DNA of 48,428 bases, from NCBI GenBank assembly GCA_020628815.1, contig JAHDEN010000025.1, positions 1 through 48,428 on the forward strand, written 5' to 3'. This DNA is from Chloroflexota bacterium (GTDB lineage: Bacteria; Chloroflexota; Anaerolineae; Promineifilales; Promineifilaceae). A model generated the notes under the pieces. That model saw only the letters and a program-made list of their open reading frames with translations. It had not been told where the DNA came from and made no database searches. The position numbers and the translations under genes were made by a program. Below, piece by piece: positions 7,062 to 16,324 of the stretch (position 1 is the stretch's first letter; each line of letters begins with the position of its first letter).

Positions 7062-8819
7062 TTAGTCGGCCGGAACGGCAGTTGTTTCTCCAGATGGTTC
7101 GTTGTCGTCATCACCCCGCAACTCGCGTCGGCGAGCTTCTGAAGGCCAAAGACCTTCTGGCTTGGTGAGCATCATCGTTACAAGCAGTGCACCGTAGATC
7201 AAAAAGCGGAACTCAGAGAATTCGCGCAAAATCTCAGGTAAACCAACCAGTGCTGCTGCTCCCACGACGATGCCGGGGATACTTCCCATCCCGCCCACAA
7301 TGATGAGGGACAGGACGTTTACAGAGACGATAACCGTAAAGCTATTCGGGAAAACGGTACCTACTTTGGTTGCAAATAGGGCACCTGCTAAACCACCAGC
7401 GGCCGCACTAAGGGTAAAGGCGATCACTTTGGTCCGTGTTGTATCAATGCCCATCGCACCTGCCACGTCCTCATCTTCACGGATCGCGCCCCATTGGCGG
7501 CCGACGCGTGAGTTTTGCAAACGAGTGGTGACATACAGCATGAACAAACAGGCCGCTAAACCAACGTAGTAAAGATTTTCTGGGTCATCCAGCGAAATTC
7601 CAAAGAAGACCGGTTTGGGTACAAACAAGATCCCCTGTGCTCCGCCAATGTATGGCTTGAGCGCATCTGAGATCGCAAGCTTGGCGATAATTTCTCCAAA
7701 GCCTAATGTTGCAATCGCCAGGTAGTCCCCCCGCATTCGAAGAACCGGGAGTGCAAACAAGAATCCGGTTAGCATCGCACTCAGCAGGGCGATGGGGATG
7801 AGCCACCAGAGGTTGAAGAACTCTGGGCCACCATTAGCCGCGATCCCCTGTGGTCCGGTGGAGACTAAGATACCGGTGACATAAGCACCAACCGCGAAGT
7901 TAGTGAGGTAGCCAAGGTCTAGTAGACCAGCCATGCCGACCGCAATGTTTAATCCCAATCCCATCAAAACGTACAGGCTAATCGTAACCAAAACGTCTGA
8001 CAAGAACCGGCCGACAAGCCAAGGCAATGCCAGCAAGAGGATGATTAAAAAGGCGTACCAAACATAGTTAACTGTTGTTTGGGCGCCTGAGCTACTGCTT
8101 TCATACCGTTCTTTGAGCGGTTTGCGAATGTAAGGCATCACAATGGGCCATAAAAATGCGACCACAAAAATAATGCCAGCAAAACCCGGTTTTAAGCTGC
8201 CGCTCTGTAACATTAACCTAACGGTGTCTTTGTCGATCCAGTCGTAGCCGCGGAATGTGCCAAAGATTTGGTCAAGCAATTCGCTCATTGTGCCGACGCC
8301 CAATGTCCAGGCAAACGCGTTGATAACTGAGCGTCGCCATAAATCTGGCAAAATAGAAATCAATGCCCCATCAAATCCGGCAAAGGCGATGATGACGGCC
8401 AAAATAAGTGCGCCGGTCATGTGCGCTTCACGGCCGGAGAAGCCTAGCGAGAGCACTTCCATCAGAGATGGATTGATGCTGACAAACATGTTGCGAATGT
8501 TGGGGAACGTTGACCCTAGAAAGACAAGGATAACGATGGGAACCGCTGCAATGGCTCCCATTAAAAAGCCGGACAGTAGCGCACCGGTCGTCCCGCTTTC
8601 AGAAAAAACTTTCCGGCCGATGACGTATCCGCCAACGACAACTGGAACAAGAATCAAAATTTGACCCAACGTTAGCAATTCAACATCACCAAACTGGTAG
8701 AGGTCTTTGATAATGTCCCGCTCGTTAAACGCTTCAACCATGCCCACAATCGACAGATAGAAGATTGCGAAACCGGTTAAGCCACCATATAGGAGGAGTG
8801 TATTTCGATTTAAATTCAT
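7062..8819 (-). CDS. livM: Branched-chain amino acid ABC permease LivM, extended
   Basis: Membrane subunit of the Liv/HAAT importer, 585 residues. The C-terminal part from about residue 265 is ordinary LivM: LNIAVGMAGLLDLGYLTNFAVGAY, LRMRGDYLAIATLGFGEI, the EAA-like cytoplasmic loop IREDEDVAGAMGIDTTRTK, and GGMGSIPGIVVGA. The first 260 residues are an unusual addition with about five more hydrophobic segments (for example LTGFAIFYLSIVGM, ILILVPVVVGGYVIG, VVAFLWPIVMPYI). Typical LivM has 300-460 residues. The stop of livH is two bases upstream. The C-terminal tail is acidic and hydrophilic (about 30 residues). A fusion of a separate membrane domain to LivM is the simplest reading. Confidence 0.93.
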   Translation of the reverse strand: MNLNRNTLLLYGGLTGFAIFYLSIVGMVEAFNERDIIKDLYQFGDVELLTLGQILILVPVVVGGYVIGRKVFSESGTTGALLSGFLMGAIAAVPIVILVFLGSTFPNIRNMFVSINPSLMEVLSLGFSGREAHMTGALILAVIIAFAGFDGALISILPDLWRRSVINAFAWTLGVGTMSELLDQIFGTFRGYDWIDKDTVRLMLQSGSLKPGFAGIIFVVAFLWPIVMPYIRKPLKERYESSSSGAQTTVNYVWYAFLIILLLALPWLVGRFLSDVLVTISLYVLMGLGLNIAVGMAGLLDLGYLTNFAVGAYVTGILVSTGPQGIAANGGPEFFNLWWLIPIALLSAMLTGFLFALPVLRMRGDYLAIATLGFGEIIAKLAISDALKPYIGGAQGILFVPKPVFFGISLDDPENLYYVGLAACLFMLYVTTRLQNSRVGRQWGAIREDEDVAGAMGIDTTRTKVIAFTLSAAAGGLAGALFATKVGTVFPNSFTVIVSVNVLSLIIVGGMGSIPGIVVGAAALVGLPEILREFSEFRFLIYGALLVTMMLTKPEGLWPSEARRRELRGDDDNEPSGETTAVPAD

Positions 8820-8821
8820 GA

Positions 8822-9892
8822 TTACGCTTTCTTCTCCGATAATTTCTCGCCCACGATACCTTGCGGCCGGAAGATGAGAACTAAAACGAGCAACGAGAAG
8901 GCGATCACGTCTTTGAGCTGATTGGCACCGGTAATACCTAATCCATCAAGAACCAGGTTCGGGCCAATTGATTCAAAAACGCCGAGCAGCAACCCGCCGA
9001 TCAGTGCGCCGGGAACCGAACCGATACCGCCCAAAACAGCGGCCGTAAACGCCTTAATTCCTGGGAAGAAGCCCATGAAAAAGTTGACGCCCTGCGGCCG
9101 GTAAAGCCCATTGATCACACCCGCAGCACCTGCAAGTGCACCACCAACCATAAATGTGAAAACAATCACTCGGTCAATGTTGATACCCATCAAGCGGGCA
9201 ACTTCTTTGTTTTCAGATACCGCGCGCATCGCTTTACCGATCTTTGTTCGTTCTACCAAGAAGTAAAGTCCCGCCATCAGAACAATAGCCAGCGTGATTA
9301 CCACAACCTGTACTTTTGGAATGGAGAAGGCACCAATCGGGATACCACCTTGTAGCATAGGAACCAAGGGGTAAGATTTGAAACCTGAACCGTAAAAGCC
9401 TTTGAATGTGTACTGTAGAAAGAACGAGGCTCCGATAGCGGTGATAAGTGGCACAAGACGGGGGGCGCCGCGTAGCGGCCGGTAGGCGATCCGCTCTAGC
9501 AAAATGGCCAAGACCATCGACACCGTGGATGCCAGTAACACCAGAAGCAAGATAGAAATCGTTGCTTTAACCGGTGTTTCGAGCCATCCTGCCCGCGCTA
9601 ATCCTTCGGCCGCAAATACGGCCGTAAACGCACCTGCCATGAAAATCTCACCATGAGCAAAGTTGATCATGAGTAAGATACCGTACACCAATGTGTACCC
9701 GAGAGCGATGAGGGCGTAGATACTACCCTGAGCCAAACCGGACATAATTAATCCTAACCATTGATCGGCCGTATATTTGTCCGAAGACAACGTGTTATAC
9801 GCCCCATAAATGACTAGAACGATAATGACAATCCGGAGGACATACAGAAATGCATCGACCCAATTAAGTCGTTTGAGAAATCCTCTCCCCAT
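8822..9892 (-). CDS. livH: Branched-chain amino acid ABC permease LivH
   Basis: The partner permease of LivM (356 residues). Diagnostic segments are GLAQGSIYALIALGYTLVYG, LLMINFAHGEIFMAGAF, the cytoplasmic loop MRAVSENKEVARLMGIN, and KAFTAAVLGGIGSVPGALIGG. Typical LivH has 290-310 residues; here an extra N-terminal segment of about 45 residues includes one more hydrophobic helix (FLYVLRIVIIVLVIYGAY). The ATG at 9892 is preferred because AAGGAG lies seven bases upstream; a TTG two codons earlier is too close to that site. First gene of the liv operon. No periplasmic amino acid-binding protein is encoded beside it, so LivJ/K must lie elsewhere. Confidence 0.94.
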   Translation of the reverse strand: MGRGFLKRLNWVDAFLYVLRIVIIVLVIYGAYNTLSSDKYTADQWLGLIMSGLAQGSIYALIALGYTLVYGILLMINFAHGEIFMAGAFTAVFAAEGLARAGWLETPVKATISILLLVLLASTVSMVLAILLERIAYRPLRGAPRLVPLITAIGASFFLQYTFKGFYGSGFKSYPLVPMLQGGIPIGAFSIPKVQVVVITLAIVLMAGLYFLVERTKIGKAMRAVSENKEVARLMGINIDRVIVFTFMVGGALAGAAGVINGLYRPQGVNFFMGFFPGIKAFTAAVLGGIGSVPGALIGGLLLGVFESIGPNLVLDGLGITGANQLKDVIAFSLLVLVLIFRPQGIVGEKLSEKKA

Positions 9893-9987
9893 AAACAATC
9901 TCCTTATTCAAGAACTGGTGTCTCAGAAAAGACCCATCGTGTTCTATTTGAAATTTAATCTTTCAATACTATGTATATGGAAGCTAT

Positions 9988-10043
9988 TTGGCACCTGAAA
10001 AGGTTTGAGGTGCTAAATTATCGCATATATTTTACGTTAGCAA
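9988..10043 (-). promoter_or_regulatory. Candidate liv promoter with operator-like repeat
   Basis: Read on the minus strand, TTGCTA (10043-10038) and GATAAT (10022-10017), 15 bases apart, could form a promoter for livH. The first transcribed bases would contain TTAGCACCT (10016-10008) and AGGTGCCAA (9996-9988), an 8-of-9 inverted repeat. That repeat could be an operator, or the terminator of iclR, whose stop is 44 bases upstream of its near arm; no U-run follows. Confidence 0.35.
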
Positions 10044-10059
10044 CCAGGATGCTCCAAAG

Positions 10060-10839
10060 TTAATTACGCCATCCTAGCTGTTCCGATATCTTTTTACCGC
10101 TGGCGATTAGATGTTGTGTCAAGACCGGTATCTTTTCTCGTGTCATTCTGACAGATGGGCCTGCTAAACACAGCGACGCACACGCTACCCCTTGGTTGTC
10201 AAAAATCGGGACACCCAAGGCGATTAAGCCATCTTCAAGTTCTTCATCCGCTTGGGCAAAGCCATTTTTTCTGATTTGGTTTAATTCCAGCTTTAGATCT
10301 GCCGCCGCTTGAACGGTCGTATGTGTAAACGATTCAAACGGTTGTTGGATGATTTGCTCAATTTGGTCTTGAGGGAGGTGGGCGAGCAACGCTTTGCCCG
10401 TTGAAGTCGCATAAATTGGCAGGTGGCTGCCAGCAAAATCTCGAATGCTTAAACGATGGGTCGCATCAATCTCTTCAACCACAAGCATGGTTGCATTTCC
10501 GGCCGGGTCAGTGGCTAAAATCTCAAGCGTTGACCGTTCATTTACCGTATCCACCAAATTTTGCATGATCGGTTGGGCCGTTTGGCGCAGCGTGTCCCGC
10601 CTGCTGGCTAGTCCGCCTAAAACCATTAGTTCTGGCCCAAGGTGATAGCTTCCATCCTCTCGCCGTTTTAAAAACCCCTCGTCAACCAGTGTGGACAACA
10701 GACGAAAGGCGGTGGTGCGATTTAAACCGGTCGCTTTAACCACGTCTTGAATCGTTAGCGTGTTTTGTTTGCCGGTAAATAGTTTTAGAATTCGCAGAGC
10801 ACGGACAACTGCCTGTGCCCCTTTGCTTGGTTTTTCCAA
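10060..10839 (-). CDS. IclR-family transcriptional regulator
   Basis: A 259-residue DNA-binding regulator. The N-terminal winged helix-turn-helix (about residues 10-70: ALRILKLFT, TIQDVVKATGLNRTTAFRLLSTLVDEGFL) is followed by the IclR effector domain, with LPIYATSTGKALLAHL and the C-terminal ELEDGLIALGVPIFD segment. The start is TTG, five bases after GGAGA; no better ATG is near. A 15-base palindrome lies 18 bases upstream of this start, and a close relative lies at the same distance before putA. The regulator therefore probably controls its own gene and proline degradation. Effector unknown. It sits directly upstream of livH on the same strand, so regulation of the transporter is possible but no matching site is seen there. 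Confidence 0.93.
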   Translation of the reverse strand: MEKPSKGAQAVVRALRILKLFTGKQNTLTIQDVVKATGLNRTTAFRLLSTLVDEGFLKRREDGSYHLGPELMVLGGLASRRDTLRQTAQPIMQNLVDTVNERSTLEILATDPAGNATMLVVEEIDATHRLSIRDFAGSHLPIYATSTGKALLAHLPQDQIEQIIQQPFESFTHTTVQAAADLKLELNQIRKNGFAQADEELEDGLIALGVPIFDNQGVACASLCLAGPSVRMTREKIPVLTQHLIASGKKISEQLGWRN

Positions 10840-10857
10840 TTAATCTCCAATTTAGCT

Positions 10858-10898
10858 GTTCATAATATGAATTTGAAGGCCAGAATGGTATTCCATTC
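10858..10898. promoter_or_regulatory. Palindromes upstream of the IclR gene
   Basis: GTTCATAATATGAAT (10858-10872) contains the 13-base palindrome TTCATAATATGAA. It lies 18 bases before the iclR start codon, as expected for an autoregulatory operator. A second palindrome, GAATGGTATTCCATTC (10883-10898), lies just upstream. The rest of the spacer up to putA (to 11107) shows only a nine-base direct repeat, GTGTTACGT, at 11006 and 11038. Confidence 0.5.
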
Positions 10899-11107
10899 GC
10901 TAAAGAATGGCTAACAATGCGGGTTAGAGATCGATTTAAAACCGAAAGGCTTACACTTTTTAGGACTTGATTAATCGGCTGGTCTCAAAATTTTCGTCAA
11001 AAAGCGTGTTACGTGAAACGTTGACTGTGACAACACGGTGTTACGTACCACGCATCACGCTTTCAATTAATAAAGAAGGTGCTGAAAAAGCTGTCCTTTA
11101 TCAAACG

Positions 11108-14100
11108 TTAGCCTATTTTTTCCACCAGATTTCCGTATCGATGCTGAGTCTCACTGATCGCCTGTTCTCGCAAATAGTAACGCAGCTCTAAACGGCCGTC
11201 GGCCGACAATGGCTCCTGAATGAGCGGCACATGCTGATCTTGCGCCGCACGTAAAAGCTGCTCAGACGGCCGGCTTAACGCCCGAACCCGTTCAATGTTT
11301 GGTAACTGGGCGATCATCTCTTCTGGCGAGTACACCACGATCAAAGAAATACCTGCAACCGCTGCGGCCGTTTGAACCAGCTCCAGCTCAACTTGTGGTG
11401 TATCTGGGGCAGCCAAAACGCCCAAACGTTTAATCGGCACATACCGGAAGTGATTGCTTTCACCCGTCAGGCCACTTGGGTCATGCTCTTGACTAAACGT
11501 TGTTTTCCACCAAGTTCTGTAGCTTTTGCCTGCGGCCGTCGGGTCAAGCTCGTTTTTAGGCGTCCAACTGCCCAACCCCGCCACATAATTAGGGCCACCG
11601 GCTTTAGCACCGTTGCCAAACACCGATTTTTTCCAACCGCCAAACGGCTGCCGCTCAACAATGGCGCCGGTGGTGCCACGATTAATATAAGCGTTCCCTG
11701 CTTCAATCGTCTCACGCCAAATGGCGATTTCCCGATCATCGAGCGAATGGAAACCGCTCGTTAACCCAAACTCAGACTGATTCACGATTTCAATCGCCTC
11801 CTCTACAGAGGACGCTTTCATGATTCCCAGAACCGGGCCAAAACATTCTGTTTTATGGTAGAACGACCCCGGTTTTACCCCCAGCTTGATACCGGGGGTC
11901 CATAGCCTTGGGTTGTTGTCAACCATTTTCGGCTTCAACAACCAGCTTTCCCCTTCATCTAACTGGGTCAGCGCCCGCAAAAGATCGGGGCTTGGCTCTT
12001 GAACCATCGGGGTTATTTTGCTGGATGTGTCCCACGCATCCCCCACGGTTAAGCTAGCGGCCGCATCTTTTAACTGCCGCATAAACGCTTCGCTTTCATA
12101 CACTTCATCTAAAAGGATGGCGAGGCTGGATGCCGAACATTTTTGCCCATTGTGGCCAAATGCTGAATAAACCAGATCTTTGATCGCTAAATCTTGATCC
12201 GCCATAGAAGAGATGATGAGGCTGTTTTTACCGCTGGTTTCAGCCAGCAAACGCATTTCAGGCTTCCATCCCAAGAACATTTTTGCGGTTTCGTATCCAC
12301 CGGTCAGGATCACAGCGTCGATCCGGTCGTCTGTCACCAAAGATTTACCCACTTCGTCGTCTGTAGTAGGTACAAACTGGAGTGCGGTCTGGGGGACCCC
12401 GGCCGACCATAAGGTTTTCGCCAGCTCCCATCCTACCAAAGTGGCTTCGGGGGCCGGTTTAAAGATCACGCTGTTGCCCGCCATTAGCGCCGATAACACA
12501 CCGCCGCACGGGATAGCGATGGGGAAGTTCCACGGCGGAGTGACCAACACCGTGCCAAACGGTTTGTAATCGTGGCTGTTTAACTGATCTTGCAAAGCAT
12601 CAAACGAGCGAGCGTAGTAGTTTGCAAAGTCAATCGCTTCGGTTACCTCAACATCTGCCTGATCTACCGCTTTGCCACCGTCAAGAATCGCGGCCCCAAT
12701 CAAGTTGCCTCGATTTTGGGCCAACGCCCCGGCCGCATCGAGTAAAATCGCTTTGCGTTCGCTAATCGGCCGTGCGCCCCAATCTGCCTGAGCCATTACC
12801 GCAGCCGCGATAGCTGCTTCAACCTCGGCCGGAGTGGCTTGGGCATAGGTGTAAGCTGGCCCGTCATTCGGCTTGCTGGGATCAATACCTTGACCATTTT
12901 GATTGGGAGAAAGAAGCTCTCCATTGATTTGCAACGGAATCGAAGCCGCCTCACGCTTGCGCCACATAGCAACCACCTGTTTGATCCACTCTCGATTTTC
13001 CGGTAACGAAAAGTCGGTGTCTGCTTCATTTTCAAACGGGATTTCAGATTTAAACGTGATCGATTCGGTAAGTCTGTTTTGCAACCGATTGGGTCCAACT
13101 TGAACCATGTCTTGTCGGGCAACCGCATCCAAGAAAAATTGTTTTTGCCGTTCCCAAACCTGATTTCCAACCTGAAGATCAAACAGGTCGTGCAAAAAGT
13201 TTTCGTCGGCCGTGTTTTCGTCCAAGCGGCGCACAAGATAAGAAATTGCGCTGTGAAAATCTTCTTTAGCCACGGCTGGGGCATACAAAAGCAGCCCATC
13301 CGCCTCGTTTTGCACCGCTCGGGCCTGATGGTTCGCCATCCCCTCAAGCATCTCAAACTCTGTGAACGCTTCTACCCCGAACTCCGCCCGCACAACCAGT
13401 GCAAAGGCGATATCAAACAAATTGTGACTGGCGATACCAAGTTGGACCGCACGGGCGTTTTCCGGCTGGCAACCGTACAAAACCATCCGTTTGTAATTGG
13501 CGTCTACGTCCGCTTTGGTGCGATAAGGTGCCTGCTCCCAACCGTGTAGCTCCGCCTCAACCTTTTCCATAGCCAAGTTCGCCCCTTTAACGATCCGGAT
13601 TTTGATTGGCGCATTTCCGGCCGCGACCCGATCTTTGGCCCATTCGGTAAGATCTTTTTGGGCCGCGTGTGAATCGGGCAGATAGGCTTGTAGCACGATT
13701 CCTGCTTTTGAGTTCTGGAATTCTGGCTCTTCTAAAAGCTGTTTAAATACCGCAATGGTCAGGTGCAGATCCCGGTACTCTTCCATATCTAGGTTGATAA
13801 ATTTCGGTGCAGCGGTCCCATCTTGCCGAGTGAACGTAAATTTGTTCGCTTCGCGATACAGCGGCCGTAAACGATCTTTGATTTTGACAATCGTTTGATC
13901 GTATCCGATCAAGTTGATCTGGCTAAAAACGGCCGAAATTTTTACCGATATATATTCGATATCCGGTCTTGAAATAAGTTGAATATATTGGTCAAGTCGT
14001 TTTTTGGCTTCCCCTTCTCCCAGAATCGCTTCCCCCAGATAGTTTAGATTTAAGCGTGTCCCCATCTCTTTGCGCGATTGCAGATAGTTGCGCAACGGTC

Positions 14101-14524
14101 GATCCTCGGCCGGGATGATGACGTTTGAGGTCTCAGCCCGCAGCTTGGCCACGATGAGCGGCACCACGATGTTGGGCAACAGTCGGCCTACCTCCGTGCC
14201 TAGCGCCATGCCGATTCTTTCCCACCATGAAAAATATTGTGGTACCCCAAACTGATCGATGAGGTGGCGAATTTGATCATTAATCCGTCGGTTGCTGTGG
14301 CTACGAAACGCCTGATCTGACAACGCCTGAGTCATCATCTTGCCGGTAGGGTCGGCCATCATCCCAGCTAACTTTTGGGATTGGGCTTTTTCCGGCCGGG
14401 TTTGACTCGCTTGGGCGGCGGTGTGCAGGTCGGCCGCAAGGGCGATTGCTTTGTCAGTTAGTTCATCTAAATTGATTGTTTTTTTCTGCGGCTTAGCTTT
14501 GGGTCTAGGTGGGGCTGCATGCAT
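11108..14524 (-). CDS. putA: Bifunctional proline dehydrogenase / P5C dehydrogenase (PutA)
   Basis: A 1,138-residue enzyme that oxidises L-proline to glutamate in two linked steps. An N-terminal helical arm is followed by the FAD-dependent PRODH barrel (EYISVKISAVFSQI, IRIVKGANLAMEKVEAE, ADVDANYKRMV). The NAD-dependent aldehyde dehydrogenase follows: VTPPWNFPIAIPCGG, the glutamate in LLAETSGKNSLI, the nucleophile cysteine in GHNGQKCSASSL, and ECFGPVLGIMK. A C-terminal extension of about 120 residues remains. There is no N-terminal ribbon-helix-helix DNA-binding domain, so it does not regulate itself as enterobacterial PutA does. The ATG at 14524 has AAGGAG six bases upstream; an ATG eight codons earlier lies inside the palindromic operator and is less likely. 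Divergent from the amine oxidase gene. Confidence 0.96.
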   Translation of the reverse strand: MHAAPPRPKAKPQKKTINLDELTDKAIALAADLHTAAQASQTRPEKAQSQKLAGMMADPTGKMMTQALSDQAFRSHSNRRINDQIRHLIDQFGVPQYFSWWERIGMALGTEVGRLLPNIVVPLIVAKLRAETSNVIIPAEDRPLRNYLQSRKEMGTRLNLNYLGEAILGEGEAKKRLDQYIQLISRPDIEYISVKISAVFSQINLIGYDQTIVKIKDRLRPLYREANKFTFTRQDGTAAPKFINLDMEEYRDLHLTIAVFKQLLEEPEFQNSKAGIVLQAYLPDSHAAQKDLTEWAKDRVAAGNAPIKIRIVKGANLAMEKVEAELHGWEQAPYRTKADVDANYKRMVLYGCQPENARAVQLGIASHNLFDIAFALVVRAEFGVEAFTEFEMLEGMANHQARAVQNEADGLLLYAPAVAKEDFHSAISYLVRRLDENTADENFLHDLFDLQVGNQVWERQKQFFLDAVARQDMVQVGPNRLQNRLTESITFKSEIPFENEADTDFSLPENREWIKQVVAMWRKREAASIPLQINGELLSPNQNGQGIDPSKPNDGPAYTYAQATPAEVEAAIAAAVMAQADWGARPISERKAILLDAAGALAQNRGNLIGAAILDGGKAVDQADVEVTEAIDFANYYARSFDALQDQLNSHDYKPFGTVLVTPPWNFPIAIPCGGVLSALMAGNSVIFKPAPEATLVGWELAKTLWSAGVPQTALQFVPTTDDEVGKSLVTDDRIDAVILTGGYETAKMFLGWKPEMRLLAETSGKNSLIISSMADQDLAIKDLVYSAFGHNGQKCSASSLAILLDEVYESEAFMRQLKDAAASLTVGDAWDTSSKITPMVQEPSPDLLRALTQLDEGESWLLKPKMVDNNPRLWTPGIKLGVKPGSFYHKTECFGPVLGIMKASSVEEAIEIVNQSEFGLTSGFHSLDDREIAIWRETIEAGNAYINRGTTGAIVERQPFGGWKKSVFGNGAKAGGPNYVAGLGSWTPKNELDPTAAGKSYRTWWKTTFSQEHDPSGLTGESNHFRYVPIKRLGVLAAPDTPQVELELVQTAAAVAGISLIVVYSPEEMIAQLPNIERVRALSRPSEQLLRAAQDQHVPLIQEPLSADGRLELRYYLREQAISETQHRYGNLVEKIG

Positions 14525-14541
14525 GAGAATTCTCCTTGCTG

Positions 14542-14578
14542 TGTTCATATTGTGAACGAGTAAATCAATATATGAACA
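14542..14578. promoter_or_regulatory. Operator-like repeats upstream of putA
   Basis: GTTCATATTGTGAAC (14543-14557) matches the palindrome upstream of the IclR gene at 12 of 15 positions and has the same 18-base distance to the putA start. A nine-base inverted repeat also links TGTTCATAT (14542-14550) with ATATGAACA (14570-14578), giving an extra half-site. This looks like the binding region of the neighbouring IclR regulator, between putA and the divergent amine oxidase gene. Confidence 0.5.
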
Positions 14579-14675
14579 TTTTATCCTCTAAATCTATTTC
14601 GTCAACCGTTTCTGTTAGAACGATAGGGTGATTAGGGATAGAATCTTAGAAACCTAAAAAGATTGGAGAGTTGGA

Positions 14676-15974
14676 ATGAAAATAATAGTTATCGGTTCGG
14701 GATTTTCAGGTGCAGCTGCGGCACGGACACTGGCAGATGCGGGGCATGATGTGGTTATTTTGGAGGGGCGAGATCGAATCGGCGGCCGGACTCATACAGA
14801 CTCTTCTTTGGGGCCAGACTTAGATTTGGGTGGATCTTGGATTCACGGCCAGCATGGAAATCCGTTGACCCCGTTGGCCAAAGCGGCCGGGGCCACCTGG
14901 AAGTGGACCGATTTCAAAAATGTTTTGGGCAACAGCGTGATGGCGTTTGATACAGATGGCACCCAGCTTGATACGGCCGAATATTCGCAAGGTATCGGAA
15001 ATTATGACGGGGCGATGGCGATGATTGATGGCTCGATCCTAATCGATGAACTGGGAGACGAGGTGCAATCGATGGCTGATCTATATGAGACAGGCCTGAT
15101 CAAACAGTCGGCCGATGAGCCACACGCCACCCAAAAAGGGCACCTGTACACGCGCAAAATTCGATTTCAGTATGAAAATGCGGCCAGTTTAGAAGATAGT
15201 GCGGTCAATATTTCTGGCTATGTTAAATTGCCCGGCGGGGATAATTTGCTGTGTGGCGGTGGGTATCGTCAGGTGTTGCTCCATCTGTTGGGGGGATTGG
15301 AGGTGCAAACAAATACGGCCGTGCAAGAAATCCGCAATGAGCCAGACGGGGTCCGTGTCATCACAAATCAAGGCCAGTTTGTCGCTGACCGGTGTATTGT
15401 CACCGTACCGCTAGGGGTGCTCCAAAGTGGCAATATTAAGTTTGCTCCCGAATTGCCGGCGGCTAAGCAGGATGCGATCCAGCGCATCGGTATGGGAAAC
15501 TACGAAAAAATCGCTCTTAAATTCCCCAAGATTTTTTGGCCCACAGAACCACATCGCCTCAACTACATGTCAGACCATGAACCACCGCTCTACAACGCTT
15601 GGCTCAACTTTGGCCACTTTACCGGCGATCCGGTGCTTGTCTGTTACCACGGCGGGCCGATGGCGGAATACACCAATCAGATGGACGATGAGGACTTGAT
15701 CTCGGGCTGCGTTGAAACGCTCAAGAAAATGTTTGGGGATGATATTCCTGATCCGATTTCATACGTGCGCACACGCTGGTCGGCCGATGAATTTTCACAG
15801 GGCAGCTATTCGTACAACAAAGTGGGGCAGCACGAAGAGGATCGGATTGAGCTGGGCAGGCCTGTCGATGATCGTCTCTATTTTGCAGGTGAAGCAACCC
15901 ATCCCCACTTTTTTGGCACGGTGCATGGGGCATATGAAAGCGGCATACGGGCTGCACGAGAAATTTTGGACTAG
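14676..15974 (+). CDS. Flavin-containing amine oxidase
   Basis: A 432-residue FAD enzyme of the monoamine/polyamine oxidase family. The N-terminal dinucleotide-binding motif is VIGSGFSGAAAA (residues 5-16), followed by ILEGRDRIGGRTHT and DLGGSWIHG. The C-terminal flavin motif is RLYFAGEATHPHFFGTVHGAYESG. It probably oxidises a primary or polyamine to an aldehyde with release of hydrogen peroxide and ammonia or an amine. The usual covalent-flavin cysteine is not obvious, and there is no C-terminal membrane anchor or signal peptide, so it should be cytoplasmic. The start has GGAG eight bases upstream. Its stop overlaps the convergent cupin gene by four bases. Substrate unresolved. Confidence 0.92.
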   Translation: MKIIVIGSGFSGAAAARTLADAGHDVVILEGRDRIGGRTHTDSSLGPDLDLGGSWIHGQHGNPLTPLAKAAGATWKWTDFKNVLGNSVMAFDTDGTQLDTAEYSQGIGNYDGAMAMIDGSILIDELGDEVQSMADLYETGLIKQSADEPHATQKGHLYTRKIRFQYENAASLEDSAVNISGYVKLPGGDNLLCGGGYRQVLLHLLGGLEVQTNTAVQEIRNEPDGVRVITNQGQFVADRCIVTVPLGVLQSGNIKFAPELPAAKQDAIQRIGMGNYEKIALKFPKIFWPTEPHRLNYMSDHEPPLYNAWLNFGHFTGDPVLVCYHGGPMAEYTNQMDDEDLISGCVETLKKMFGDDIPDPISYVRTRWSADEFSQGSYSYNKVGQHEEDRIELGRPVDDRLYFAGEATHPHFFGTVHGAYESGIRAAREILD

Positions 15975-16324
15975 ATTTCTTTGCGTTCGGCCGCTGTTGA
16001 GCTGTCACCCGTGTTGGGGGTGCCTGATGGCTCGATCAGCAACATGTGGACCTCTTCTTCGGCAAAGGTGCAGTGCTCAACCCCCTTGGGGACAATATAA
16101 AGATCACCTGCTTCAAGATGCACATCTCGATCCCTTAAACGCACGATCATTTTGCCTTTTAAAACCAAGAAAAAGTCATCGGTGTCATCGTGTTTGTGCC
16201 ACACAAATTCCCCTTGGGCTTTAACAACCATCACGTCCATGTCGTTAAGTTGGGCTACGGTTCTGGGTGACCAGTGCTCATCAAACAGGGAGAGCTTTTC
16301 GTATAGATTGATTTTGTCGTTCAT
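15971..16324 (-). CDS. Small cupin-domain protein
   Basis: A 117-residue single-domain cupin. Cupin motif 1 is visible as VWHKHDDTDDFFLVLKG, with two histidines and an acidic metal-ligand candidate, and motif 2 as GDLYIVPKGVEHCTF with the last histidine. Such small cupins may be metal-dependent isomerases or oxygenases, or simply bind a ligand; the sequence does not decide. The start codon overlaps the stop of the upstream gene in its own mRNA or the next one: ATGA at 16321-16324 couples it to the EamA permease gene downstream. Its 3' end overlaps the amine oxidase gene on the other strand by four bases, so there is no room for a separate terminator. Confidence 0.85.
   Translation of the reverse strand: MNDKINLYEKLSLFDEHWSPRTVAQLNDMDVMVVKAQGEFVWHKHDDTDDFFLVLKGKMIVRLRDRDVHLEAGDLYIVPKGVEHCTFAEEEVHMLLIEPSGTPNTGDSSTAAERKEI

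Noticed and set aside
8257..8664. 135-codon antisense ORF in livM
   Set aside because: Low-complexity antisense translation of membrane helices; no ribosome site or family match.
10060..10839. IclR as local regulator of the liv operon
   Set aside because: The palindrome found before iclR and putA is not present before livH; the livH repeat has a different sequence.
12796..13356. Long alternative-frame ORF (186 codons) inside putA
   Set aside because: It is a shadow frame on the same strand in an intact, highly conserved gene, with unnatural amino acid composition.
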